Origin: Gp1-AA133 sp964641665
Lineage (GTDB): Bacteria; Acidobacteriota; Terriglobia; Terriglobales; Acidobacteriaceae
Length of the DNA: 64,000 nt
Assembly (NCBI GenBank): GCA_964641665.1
Contig: CAZXKO010000090.1
Location: forward strand, 1 to 64,000
Direction of reading: 5' to 3'
The position numbers and the translations under genes were made by a program. Below, piece by piece: positions 1 to 6,530 of this stretch. The notes under the pieces were generated by a model. That model had not been told where the DNA came from. It did not search any database and was given only the letters and a program-made list of their open reading frames with translations. Position 1 is the first letter of the stretch. Every line of letters begins with the position of its first letter.

Positions 1-150
1 CAGTAATTTGTCCAGTCGTGATTTCATTTCGCAGAATTCGACAGTTTCGTCATATGGCAGAGAAGTTCTACCCCAATCGTGCCAGCATCGCTGAATGTGC
101 AGAATGTTAAACCGACTGTCGCACAACAACTTGAAGTATGACTTTCCTCG

Positions 151-171
151 TTATCCACAGAATTATCCACC
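151..171 (+). promoter_or_regulatory. Pair of DnaA-box-like 9-mers
   Basis: Positions 151-159 read TTATCCACA, the exact consensus DnaA box, and 163-171 read TTATCCACC, one mismatch, in the same orientation and 12 bp apart. The surrounding 1-222 holds no convincing gene. Nothing else typical of an origin (AT-rich unwinding element, dnaA, dnaN) is visible, so this may be an origin fragment, a DnaA-regulated site or chance. Confidence 0.4.
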
Positions 172-211
172 GGAGTGTTGAAAACTACAGGAATGTCTGT
201 AATCCGGGTGA

Positions 212-244
212 ACAAAAAGAAAAGCCGCCCGGCAGTGGGCGGCT
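212..244 (-). terminator. Intrinsic terminator of yebC
   Basis: Read on the minus strand, AGCCGCCC (237-244) pairs perfectly with GGGCGGCT (223-230) around a 6-nt loop and is followed by TTTTCTTTTTG. It lies 22 bases past the yebC stop codon, so it ends that transcript. Confidence 0.85.
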
Positions 245-266
245 CTCAAGTTCTTTTTGGTGAAGA

Positions 267-1016
267 CTAACCAGCGACTTCTTCGAGCAACTTCTGATCG
301 ATGTCGAAATTTGCGTGCACGTTCTGCACGTCATCCTGCTCTTCCAGAGCTTCGAGCAATCGGATCATCTGTGCCGCTGCCGCCCCCTCGAGCTTGATAT
401 AGTTTTGCGGAATCATCGACACGCTGGAAGAACTGGGCGTGATACCCGCCTTCTTCACGGCTTCGAGCACCCCTTCGTAGGCGGAAGGTTCCGTGAGAAT
501 TTCCCAGTTGTCGCCGTCATCCCGCAGATCTTCCCCACCCGCTTCGAGCACGATGGCCATCAGGTCATCTTCCTTGGCGGCTGACTTTGGAATCACGATG
601 TCTCCCTTCTTGTGAAACATCCAGGAGACGGCGCCCGCTTCAGCCATGTTTCCGTTATTTTTCCCAAAGCAGTGGCGGATTTCGCTCACCGTGCGGTTGC
701 GATTGTCGGTATTGATCTCGGCGAGAATCGCGACGCCGCCCGGGCCGTAGCCTTCGAGCGTGAACTCTTCGTAAGTCGCACCGGGAAGCTCGCCAGTACC
801 CCTCTGGATGGCGCGCTTTATATTGTCGGCCGGCATGTTCTCAGCCTTAGCCGCGAGGATCGCCGTGCGCAGGCGAGGATTGGTATCGGGATCGCCGCCG
901 CCGTTCTTGGCGGCAATGCCGATTTCCTTAATCAGGCGCGTAAAGATCTTGCCGCGCTTAGCGTCGAGCGCGCCCTTTTTGTGCTTGATTGTGGCCCATT
1001 TTGAATGGCCAGACAT
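267..1016 (-). CDS. yebC: YebC/PmpR family regulator
   Basis: The 249-residue product opens with the family hallmark MSGHSKWATIKHKKG followed by DAKRGKIFTRLIKEI, and keeps the acidic C-terminal region (residues about 205-245) typical of YebC. The length matches the family norm of about 240-250. YebC proteins are cytosolic; family members act as DNA-binding regulators, and recent work ties some of them to relief of ribosome stalling at proline runs. Which role applies here cannot be read from sequence. The gene is monocistronic: it has its own extended -10 promoter upstream and a strong terminator just after its stop. In many bacteria ruvC follows yebC, but it does not here. Confidence 0.95.
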   Translation of the reverse strand: MSGHSKWATIKHKKGALDAKRGKIFTRLIKEIGIAAKNGGGDPDTNPRLRTAILAAKAENMPADNIKRAIQRGTGELPGATYEEFTLEGYGPGGVAILAEINTDNRNRTVSEIRHCFGKNNGNMAEAGAVSWMFHKKGDIVIPKSAAKEDDLMAIVLEAGGEDLRDDGDNWEILTEPSAYEGVLEAVKKAGITPSSSSVSMIPQNYIKLEGAAAAQMIRLLEALEEQDDVQNVHANFDIDQKLLEEVAG

Positions 1017-1110
1017 AGGGATACCTCAATCTAAAGAACTGGAATTGCGCAGGATTCGCCCATGGAGGAGATCACAGGATAGCCTCGGAAACAAATGCAG
1101 GCGAAGGCAG

Positions 1111-1119
1111 ATTATAGCA
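1111..1119 (-). promoter_or_regulatory. Extended -10 promoter for yebC; rest of 1017-1316 empty
   Basis: On the minus strand TGC-TATAAT (complement of 1111-1119) forms a perfect -10 with an extended TGn element. No good -35 lies 17 bp upstream. Transcription would start near 1103 and leave an untranslated leader of about 87 bases before yebC. I see no gene or other element in the rest of the 300-bp gap 1017-1316. Confidence 0.5.
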
Positions 1120-1316
1120 TGGCGTTTTCCTAGGCCGAGGGGTAGAAGTCGAAGTATCCAGCTGCCAACGGTACAATGAACGGGTGGTCCACCGAGGAAG
1201 TGTGTGGCGGGGACGCTCCGAAAAATTGAACTGGGGAAGCGAAGAGAGGATTCGGGCCACCCTACGCGTGCTGCACGTTCGGCAGCCTGAATAATCGGGC
1301 CCCCCAGACCCCGCCA

Positions 1317-1787
1317 TCAATTTCCTGCTACCTTCGCTTGACGTTCCCTATACGCATAGACCACGGCAAGAAGTGGGGCCGAAAGCAATACGCCCCAGAA
1401 TGGAAAGATGATCCCGAGAACAATGGGGGTTAGAAGTGATGCCCAGATGGGAACTCGGGCCGCCCGCTTCATGAGGTACGGCTGGAGGAGAAAGCCATCG
1501 ATGAGCACAATCCCCGCGTAGAGCATCAGGAGGTATAGCGAGTGTTCGAGGTTTCCCCAATGAATCCATGCAGCGAGGACTGGACCGAGCAGGCTGAGAA
1601 CGGGGCCAATGTGGGGAACAATTTGCAAGGCTGCGGCCAGCAGTGCCCAGAATGGGGCCCAGGGGACCTTCAGGACATAGAGACCCACCCACCAAAGCAG
1701 GCCGACGACAACCGAATCCTGCAGTTGGGCAATCGCCCAGTTCTTTAGGGCGCCACCAGTTATCCGGACATGCTCATCTAAATCCAT
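1317..1787 (-). pseudogene. AI-2E family transporter, C-terminal half only
   Basis: The 156-residue product matches the C-terminal part of AI-2E/PerM-type permeases: four to five hydrophobic segments, the conserved VPHIGP motif near residue 58, and the closing segment ending in the PLLAVVYAYRE stretch. Family members are about 340-380 residues, so the N-terminal half is missing. The bases upstream of the start belong to the divergent sigma-factor gene, and no frame there continues the permease, so this is a real truncation and not a frameshift. It may be a decaying remnant or a short expressed membrane protein. Its substrate cannot be inferred. Confidence 0.6.
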
Positions 1788-1894
1788 AAAGGTTGGATGC
1801 CGAAGCAGAAACGGACCTCAAAGATTTTCGTCGGCGTGTAAACCCCAGGCGTCGGGAATTCGTCCATACTCATAGCAAAGCGAGATCCGACTCC

Positions 1895-2467
1895 ATGGAG
1901 ACAGCACTGACCCCCGCGCTGGGAGCCGCAGCACATAATCTCACGGCTGAGGAATTTGACGCGATCGTACGCCGTCACCAGCGACGGGTACACCGGTTTG
2001 TGCTGATGATGGTGCGAGATGCAGACGAGGCCGACAACTTGACCCAGGAATGCTTCCTGCGGGCATACCAGAACATGTCGAGTTTTCGAGGCGAGTCGAG
2101 CCTGGAGACCTGGCTGATGCAGATCGCAGCGAACCTGGTCCGGGACCAGGCACGCAACCGAAAGGCGGGGTTCTGGAAGCGGTTGCTGGGGTTGGAGGAC
2201 AGCGAAGCGGAGGGGTGGGCGGAGCAGGTGCCCGCTCTGGAAGCATCTCCGGAGCAGCTGTTGCTGGCGCGAGAGGAAGCGCGCGCGGTTTGGGAAGCGG
2301 CGGAGCAGCTTTCGCGGCAGCAGCGGGCAGTTTTCCTGTTGCGCTTCGTGGAAGAGATGGAGTTGCACGAGATCGCGACGGTTCTGGGGCTGCAGGTGGG
2401 CAGCGTGAAAACACATCTTTTTCGCGCGGTGCAGACGGTACGGGGCAGATTGAGGGACAAGGAATGA
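1895..2467 (+). CDS. ECF RNA polymerase sigma factor
   Basis: The 190-residue product has the ECF layout. Region 2 (about residues 15-90) contains the core-binding and -10 recognition block with DADEADNLTQECFLRAYQN. A charged linker follows, then region 4 (about 125-185) with LSRQQRAVFLLRFVEEMEL and the helix-turn-helix ending in GSVKTHLFRAV. The open frame extends upstream to 1793, but those residues do not look like sigma; the ATG at 1895 fits the family length. The stop overlaps the next gene's ATG (ATGA), so the anti-sigma gene is translationally coupled. The pairing suggests a regulon for envelope or redox stress. The target promoters are unknown. Confidence 0.9.
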   Translation: METALTPALGAAAHNLTAEEFDAIVRRHQRRVHRFVLMMVRDADEADNLTQECFLRAYQNMSSFRGESSLETWLMQIAANLVRDQARNRKAGFWKRLLGLEDSEAEGWAEQVPALEASPEQLLLAREEARAVWEAAEQLSRQQRAVFLLRFVEEMELHEIATVLGLQVGSVKTHLFRAVQTVRGRLRDKE

Positions 2468-2973
2468 ATACAGGCGAAAACTCACACGAGTTGCTGGTGG
2501 AAAAGGCGCTGGTGGGGTTCGATCTGGCGGCGGAGCATCACTTGGCGCACTGCGCACCCTGCCAGGAGGAACGGGAGCGGGTCGGCGAGGCGTTGCGGGA
2601 GTTCGGAAAAGCGAGCCGGGAGCATGCCGGGAGACCGGAGATTTTCTGGGAGCAGCAGGCGGCGCGGATCCGGGTAGCACGCAACGGGCGGGCACAGAAA
2701 TCACGTTTAGGACTGACCCTCGCGCCGGGACTGGCGGTGTTGTTGCTCGTGGCTTTTGCCCTAGTGAGCCGCGAGCCCGGAGCGCGTCCAGCGCTGCCGC
2801 CTACCGCGCAGGTTGATTCCGATCACGAATTACTGGTGGAAGTGGAGCGGGCCGTCGAGGCGGAGACGCCGATGTCGCTGGAACCGGCCACGTTAATGAT
2901 CGAGCAAGACACCAGTAACGGAGCCACAAGTTCGACAAATTCGGGGAAGGAGCCTCGTTCTCATGAAAACTAA
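2464..2973 (+). CDS. Membrane-bound zinc-finger (ZAS-type) anti-sigma factor
   Basis: The 169-residue product carries the anti-sigma zinc motif H26-x3-C30-x2-C33 in its N-terminal cytosolic part, one membrane helix at about residues 82-102, and a short Ser/Thr/Glu-rich outer tail. It starts at an ATG overlapping the sigma stop, as expected for a sigma/anti-sigma pair. Its 3' end overlaps the following Spy-like gene by 11 bases. It is inferred to sequester the ECF factor encoded upstream until an envelope or thiol signal disrupts it. The Cys-containing motif would allow redox control, but that is inference. Confidence 0.8.
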   Translation: MNTGENSHELLVEKALVGFDLAAEHHLAHCAPCQEERERVGEALREFGKASREHAGRPEIFWEQQAARIRVARNGRAQKSRLGLTLAPGLAVLLLVAFALVSREPGARPALPPTAQVDSDHELLVEVERAVEAETPMSLEPATLMIEQDTSNGATSSTNSGKEPRSHEN

Positions 2974-3565
2974 ATACATGACTGTTCTGGGCGTTGTGGT
3001 GCTGGCAGGAGCGGTGTGGGCGCAGAATCCTGCGGCGGACGCTGGTGGTATGCCCCATCCGCCCAAGGGCGGGCACGGAATGATGGTGAGGCGCGAAATG
3101 GGAAAGTGGTGGCAGAACCCGGATGTCGTTTCGAAATTGCAGTTGACCGACGCGCAGGTTACGGAGCTAAACCAAGTGTTTTACAACCACAAGCTAAAGC
3201 TGATCGACTACGGCGCGGAGATGGAGAAGGCGGATCTAAAACTGCAGAGCCTGCTGGACGCCGATCAGCCTGATGAGTCGCAGGTGAGTGCGCAGGTGGA
3301 CCAAGTTCTGGTGGCACGCGGGAAACTGGAGCGGGAATTCACCATGATGAACCTGAACCTGCGCAAGCAGTTGTCGCTGGAACAGTGGCGGCAGCTGAAA
3401 GCGTTGCGCGGGGATGCGGGACCGAGCGATCACTTCATGTTCTTCCAGAAGCAGCTCGGCCCGGGCGGTCCGGGGCCTGGGGGCGACGTCATTTATTTCC
3501 ACAAGAAAGTGGGACCGGGTGGGGCAGACGAGCTACCGCCGCCTCCACCGGGCGAAATGCAATAA
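2963..3565 (+). CDS. Spy/CpxP-like periplasmic protein (LTxxQ motif)
   Basis: The 200-residue product has a signal peptide (cleavage after VWAQ, about residue 21) and an all-helical, charged middle region with LTDAQVTELNQ from about residue 61 and a second repeat-like LSLEQWRQLKAL. This is the hallmark of the Spy/CpxP chaperone-sensor superfamily. The C-terminus (about 150-200) is rich in Gly and Pro, which is not typical of enterobacterial Spy. It is the third gene of the sigma/anti-sigma operon, overlapping the anti-sigma gene by 11 bases, and a terminator follows. It may act as a periplasmic sensor or chaperone feeding the anti-sigma factor, as CpxP does for CpxA. Confidence 0.75.
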   Translation: MKTKYMTVLGVVVLAGAVWAQNPAADAGGMPHPPKGGHGMMVRREMGKWWQNPDVVSKLQLTDAQVTELNQVFYNHKLKLIDYGAEMEKADLKLQSLLDADQPDESQVSAQVDQVLVARGKLEREFTMMNLNLRKQLSLEQWRQLKALRGDAGPSDHFMFFQKQLGPGGPGPGGDVIYFHKKVGPGGADELPPPPPGEMQ

Positions 3566-3584
3566 CGATGTATCTCTTTGTACG

Positions 3585-3627
3585 ACCGCCCGCCCTTTAC
3601 CCAGGTGTTCGGGCGGTTTGCTTTTTG
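3585..3627 (+). terminator. Intrinsic terminator of the ECF sigma operon
   Basis: ACCGCCCG (3585-3592) pairs with CGGGCGGT (3610-3617) around a 17-nt loop and is followed by TTGCTTTTTG. It lies 20 bases after the Spy-like stop and separates this operon from purQ. Confidence 0.75.
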
Positions 3628-3670
3628 TTCGTGGTAGACTCGCACTATTCCCAGCAGAAAGGCGCTCGCC

Positions 3671-4366
3671 ATGAAATTTGGCGTCCTCATTTTCCCCGGG
3701 TCCAACTGCGACCACGATGCCTACTGGACAATCCAGCAGGTAGCCAAGCAGCCGGTGACGTTCCTGTGGCACGAAACGCATGACCTGGAGAATTGCGATG
3801 CCATCATCGTGCCGGGAGGGTTCGCCTACGGGGACTACCTGCGGACCGGGGCGATCGCGAAATTTTCGCCGGTGATGGAGTCGGTGCGCGAGTTTGCTGA
3901 CGGTGGCGGGATCGTACTGGGAATCTGCAATGGCTTCCAGATTCTGTGCGAAGCGGGGCTGCTGCCCGGCGCTCTGATGCGCAATATTGGGCTGAAGTAT
4001 GTCTGCAAGCCCGTGCAGGTGCGCGTGGAAAGCACCGACACGCCCTTCACCAGCGCCTGCCGGCAGGGAGAGGTATTGACAATCCCGATCGGGCACATGG
4101 AGGGCAACTATTTCTGCGATCAAGACACTCTAGCCCAGTTGCAGCGAGACAACTGTATCGTGTTTCGGTATGCGACGCCGGACGGCGAAATCAGCCTGGA
4201 AGCAAATCCGAACGGATCGCTCGACAATATTGCGGGCATTTGCAGCCCGGGGCGCAACGTCCTGGGTATGATGCCGCATCCGGAGCGGGCGGCCGAACCC
4301 GAACTGGGATACACCGACGGGTTCAAAGTGTTCGAGTCGCTGGTAGGTGCGATGGCAGCAAAATAG
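3671..4366 (+). CDS. purQ: Phosphoribosylformylglycinamidine synthase, glutaminase subunit
   Basis: PurQ supplies ammonia from glutamine to PurL in the fourth step of de novo IMP synthesis. The 231-residue product is a class I glutamine amidotransferase: it starts MKFGVLIFPGSNCDHD, has the VPGGFAYGDYLR oxyanion region, the nucleophile Cys in the LGICNGFQIL elbow (about residue 86), and the His/Glu pair in MMPHPERA near residue 202. The length is normal. It stands alone; purL and purS are not in the window. It begins 44 bases after the preceding terminator. Confidence 0.96.
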   Translation: MKFGVLIFPGSNCDHDAYWTIQQVAKQPVTFLWHETHDLENCDAIIVPGGFAYGDYLRTGAIAKFSPVMESVREFADGGGIVLGICNGFQILCEAGLLPGALMRNIGLKYVCKPVQVRVESTDTPFTSACRQGEVLTIPIGHMEGNYFCDQDTLAQLQRDNCIVFRYATPDGEISLEANPNGSLDNIAGICSPGRNVLGMMPHPERAAEPELGYTDGFKVFESLVGAMAAK

Positions 4367-4512
4367 CGGGGTCGTATCAAACTGACACGGAGTTATTCCA
4401 AGGCGCAAGATTCCTCTTGGTAGCCTAGAGATTCTTCTGCTAGGCTCCCGGTGCTTCCCCTTTCGGCTTTGCCCATAAGGCCACTTTTTATCCGAAGGGA
4501 GGAGTGTGCGCG

Positions 4513-5490
4513 ATGGATCCCCACACAGTGCCAGGTAGCTTTCCCGAGAATCTAACCAACCACAACTTGTTAAGCCCGCGCGAGCGCGAACTGCTGGCCA
4601 GCATTCTGCGGCACGCGCGACGGAGGATGGACGAGAGCCCGGACATGGGCCGGAGTGTAGACGCGATGCTTGCCCGCGCAGTCGGAGAGGTGCTGCTTGA
4701 GCGCGCGGCGGAAACGGCGGGGCGTGACGTACTCGAGCAGATCCGGCAGCAATCGTTCCCCACGGTCTCAGCAGGGCCACCACCCTCACCTGCGCCGAGT
4801 CCACGTCCTCCCGCTCCTTCGCCCGCGCCGGGCCCTCACCGGAGTGTCCAGACTTCCGCGGTCGTAATTCAGGAACGACCGGACTTCCTACGTGCGGCAT
4901 GCGTCATCCTGGACGAGTTTCTGGCTCCGGAAGAACTGCAGGAGTTAACGCGCTTTGCACTCGGACAGGAGAGCGCGTTCCACATCAGCGAGGTCATCTC
5001 CCCCGGGGTCGAGGGCGGGGTCGTCGATCCGGAGAATCGGCGTTCACGCGTGCTGATGGACCTGAGCAAACATGGGGACATACTGGTCGGCCGCATACTG
5101 TCGGCGCTGCCTCGGGTTCTGGAAAAGCTAGGAATGAAAGCTTTTCCCGTTTCCCGCGTGGAGACGCAGATCACGGCCAGCAACCACGGTGACTTCTTCC
5201 GACACCACAGTGACAACGGAGAGGAAGAGATTGCCAACCGACAGTTGACCTTCGTCTATTTCTTCCACCGGGAGCCGAAGGCCTTCGACGGGGGAGAATT
5301 GCGATTGCACGATTCTCACCGGGAGAACGGTGTGTGGACTCACACCGGAGACTATCGGGCGGTCGTGCCGGAACAAAACCAGATCGTTTTCTTCCGGAGC
5401 GAACTCTTGCACGAGATCACGCCGGTTGTATGCCCGTCGCAGGCATTTGCCGACAGCCGGTTCACGGTGAATGGATGGCTGCACCGATAA
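4513..5490 (+). CDS. 2-oxoglutarate/Fe(II) oxygenase, prolyl-4-hydroxylase type
   Basis: The 325-residue product has three parts: a charged helical N-terminal region (about 1-85), a Pro/Ser linker (about 88-110), and a C-terminal oxygenase domain (about 115-325). The iron ligands are visible as H232-x-D234 and H300, and R316 is positioned to bind 2-oxoglutarate. The order fits the P4H/PKHD superfamily. The ATG at 4513 is chosen because GGGAGGAG lies 8 bases upstream; a GTG at 4504 is possible. It overlaps the next gene, a second oxygenase-like protein, by 16 bases. The substrate is unknown; the extra N-terminal module may recognise a partner protein. No signal peptide is seen, so it is probably cytosolic. 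Confidence 0.85.
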   Translation: MDPHTVPGSFPENLTNHNLLSPRERELLASILRHARRRMDESPDMGRSVDAMLARAVGEVLLERAAETAGRDVLEQIRQQSFPTVSAGPPPSPAPSPRPPAPSPAPGPHRSVQTSAVVIQERPDFLRAACVILDEFLAPEELQELTRFALGQESAFHISEVISPGVEGGVVDPENRRSRVLMDLSKHGDILVGRILSALPRVLEKLGMKAFPVSRVETQITASNHGDFFRHHSDNGEEEIANRQLTFVYFFHREPKAFDGGELRLHDSHRENGVWTHTGDYRAVVPEQNQIVFFRSELLHEITPVVCPSQAFADSRFTVNGWLHR

Positions 5491-6524
5491 GGGACGCGGA
5501 GTGGCTCGCCTGGGTTACGAAACTGACGAAGGAATCCGCAGGGCAACAGGTTGAATTGTCGCGGATTCCTCTCGAAGGCTTCCATTGTTTCCTCGACGAG
5601 CAGCCGACCCACCTGGTTCCGGAGCGGCTTGTGCGACGGCTGCAAGGAAGCTCGGGTGGAGACGGATTGGTAGTGAGTACCCGATGCCATCTCTCGACCG
5701 ATCCGGAGCTGCCGCTCGCACTCACCGCGGCAGCGGCGTCGTTCAAGGCCGCGGACTTAAGTCGAGCGACAGTGGCCTGGGTGCAAGATCCGGCAACCGA
5801 GTCCTGGACGCCTTTCTGGATCGATGCAGAGGCGGCTACGCTGGTTCGTGATTTGCGGCGTGACGCAGGAAAAATAGCGGAACTCCCGGTGGATGTCCGG
5901 GCACGTCTCTGTCAGGCACAGATTCTTGTGGGCAGGGAATTCGCGGAGTCTCGCCAAGAGAACTGGTCAGAGTTCGCCAGATGTTGTCGGGCAAGATTCC
6001 GGGAGAGCGGTTATGCGCCCGTCAGCAACTTGATTCATCCGTTTCACCTTGGGGAACTGCGGCGTCACTTCCGGCGACAGATACGCAAGGGCGCGATTCA
6101 ATTCGGGGACGATCAAAGCCCGCGGCGGTATATTGCGCACAATGAACCAGCCGCGCGCTTCTTCCATCTTCAGCTGACGAAGGCAGTCAGCGATATGGTG
6201 GGGGAGGCGGTGAAACCGTCGTACGTGTATATGGCTTCGTACCAGAGCGGGGCCCGTCTGGAAAGGCACAGGGACCGCGAGCAGTGCGAGTTCAGCATCA
6301 CCTTGTGTGTGGACTACGCTCCCGAGCCGAGGGCGGCGACTCCCTGGCCGTTGTATCTCGACACCCACGACGGAACGGTCACGGTATACCAGGCCTTGGG
6401 AGATGGATTGCTCTATCGGGGACGTGAACTGCCACACTATCGGAGGACTCTAGCGGAGGGAAACACGTCGACGTCGATGTTCCTGCACTATGTGTCTGCA
6501 GATTTTGACGGTCCGTTGGAGTAG
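5475..6524 (+). CDS. Oxygenase-like protein with HxD...H motif, coupled to the gene before
   Basis: The 349-residue product is not a family I can name. Its C-terminal third (about 175-345) resembles a double-stranded beta-helix oxygenase: H265-x-D267 inside RLERHRDREQ, and H321 in GRELPHYRRTL, at the spacing expected for iron ligands. R323/R324 might serve 2-oxoglutarate. The N-terminal half (1-170) has no recognised domain. The ATG at 5475 lies within the previous gene (16-base overlap), implying translational coupling and a shared process. It could be a second hydroxylase or a catalytically altered partner. A structure prediction would settle whether the three ligands converge. Confidence 0.6.
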   Translation: MAAPIRDAEWLAWVTKLTKESAGQQVELSRIPLEGFHCFLDEQPTHLVPERLVRRLQGSSGGDGLVVSTRCHLSTDPELPLALTAAAASFKAADLSRATVAWVQDPATESWTPFWIDAEAATLVRDLRRDAGKIAELPVDVRARLCQAQILVGREFAESRQENWSEFARCCRARFRESGYAPVSNLIHPFHLGELRRHFRRQIRKGAIQFGDDQSPRRYIAHNEPAARFFHLQLTKAVSDMVGEAVKPSYVYMASYQSGARLERHRDREQCEFSITLCVDYAPEPRAATPWPLYLDTHDGTVTVYQALGDGLLYRGRELPHYRRTLAEGNTSTSMFLHYVSADFDGPLE

Positions 6525-6530
6525 GCACAA

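Noticed and set aside
24..215. 63-codon minus-strand frame at the window edge
   Set aside because: No ribosome site and no recognisable features; the terminator and DnaA boxes explain the region better.
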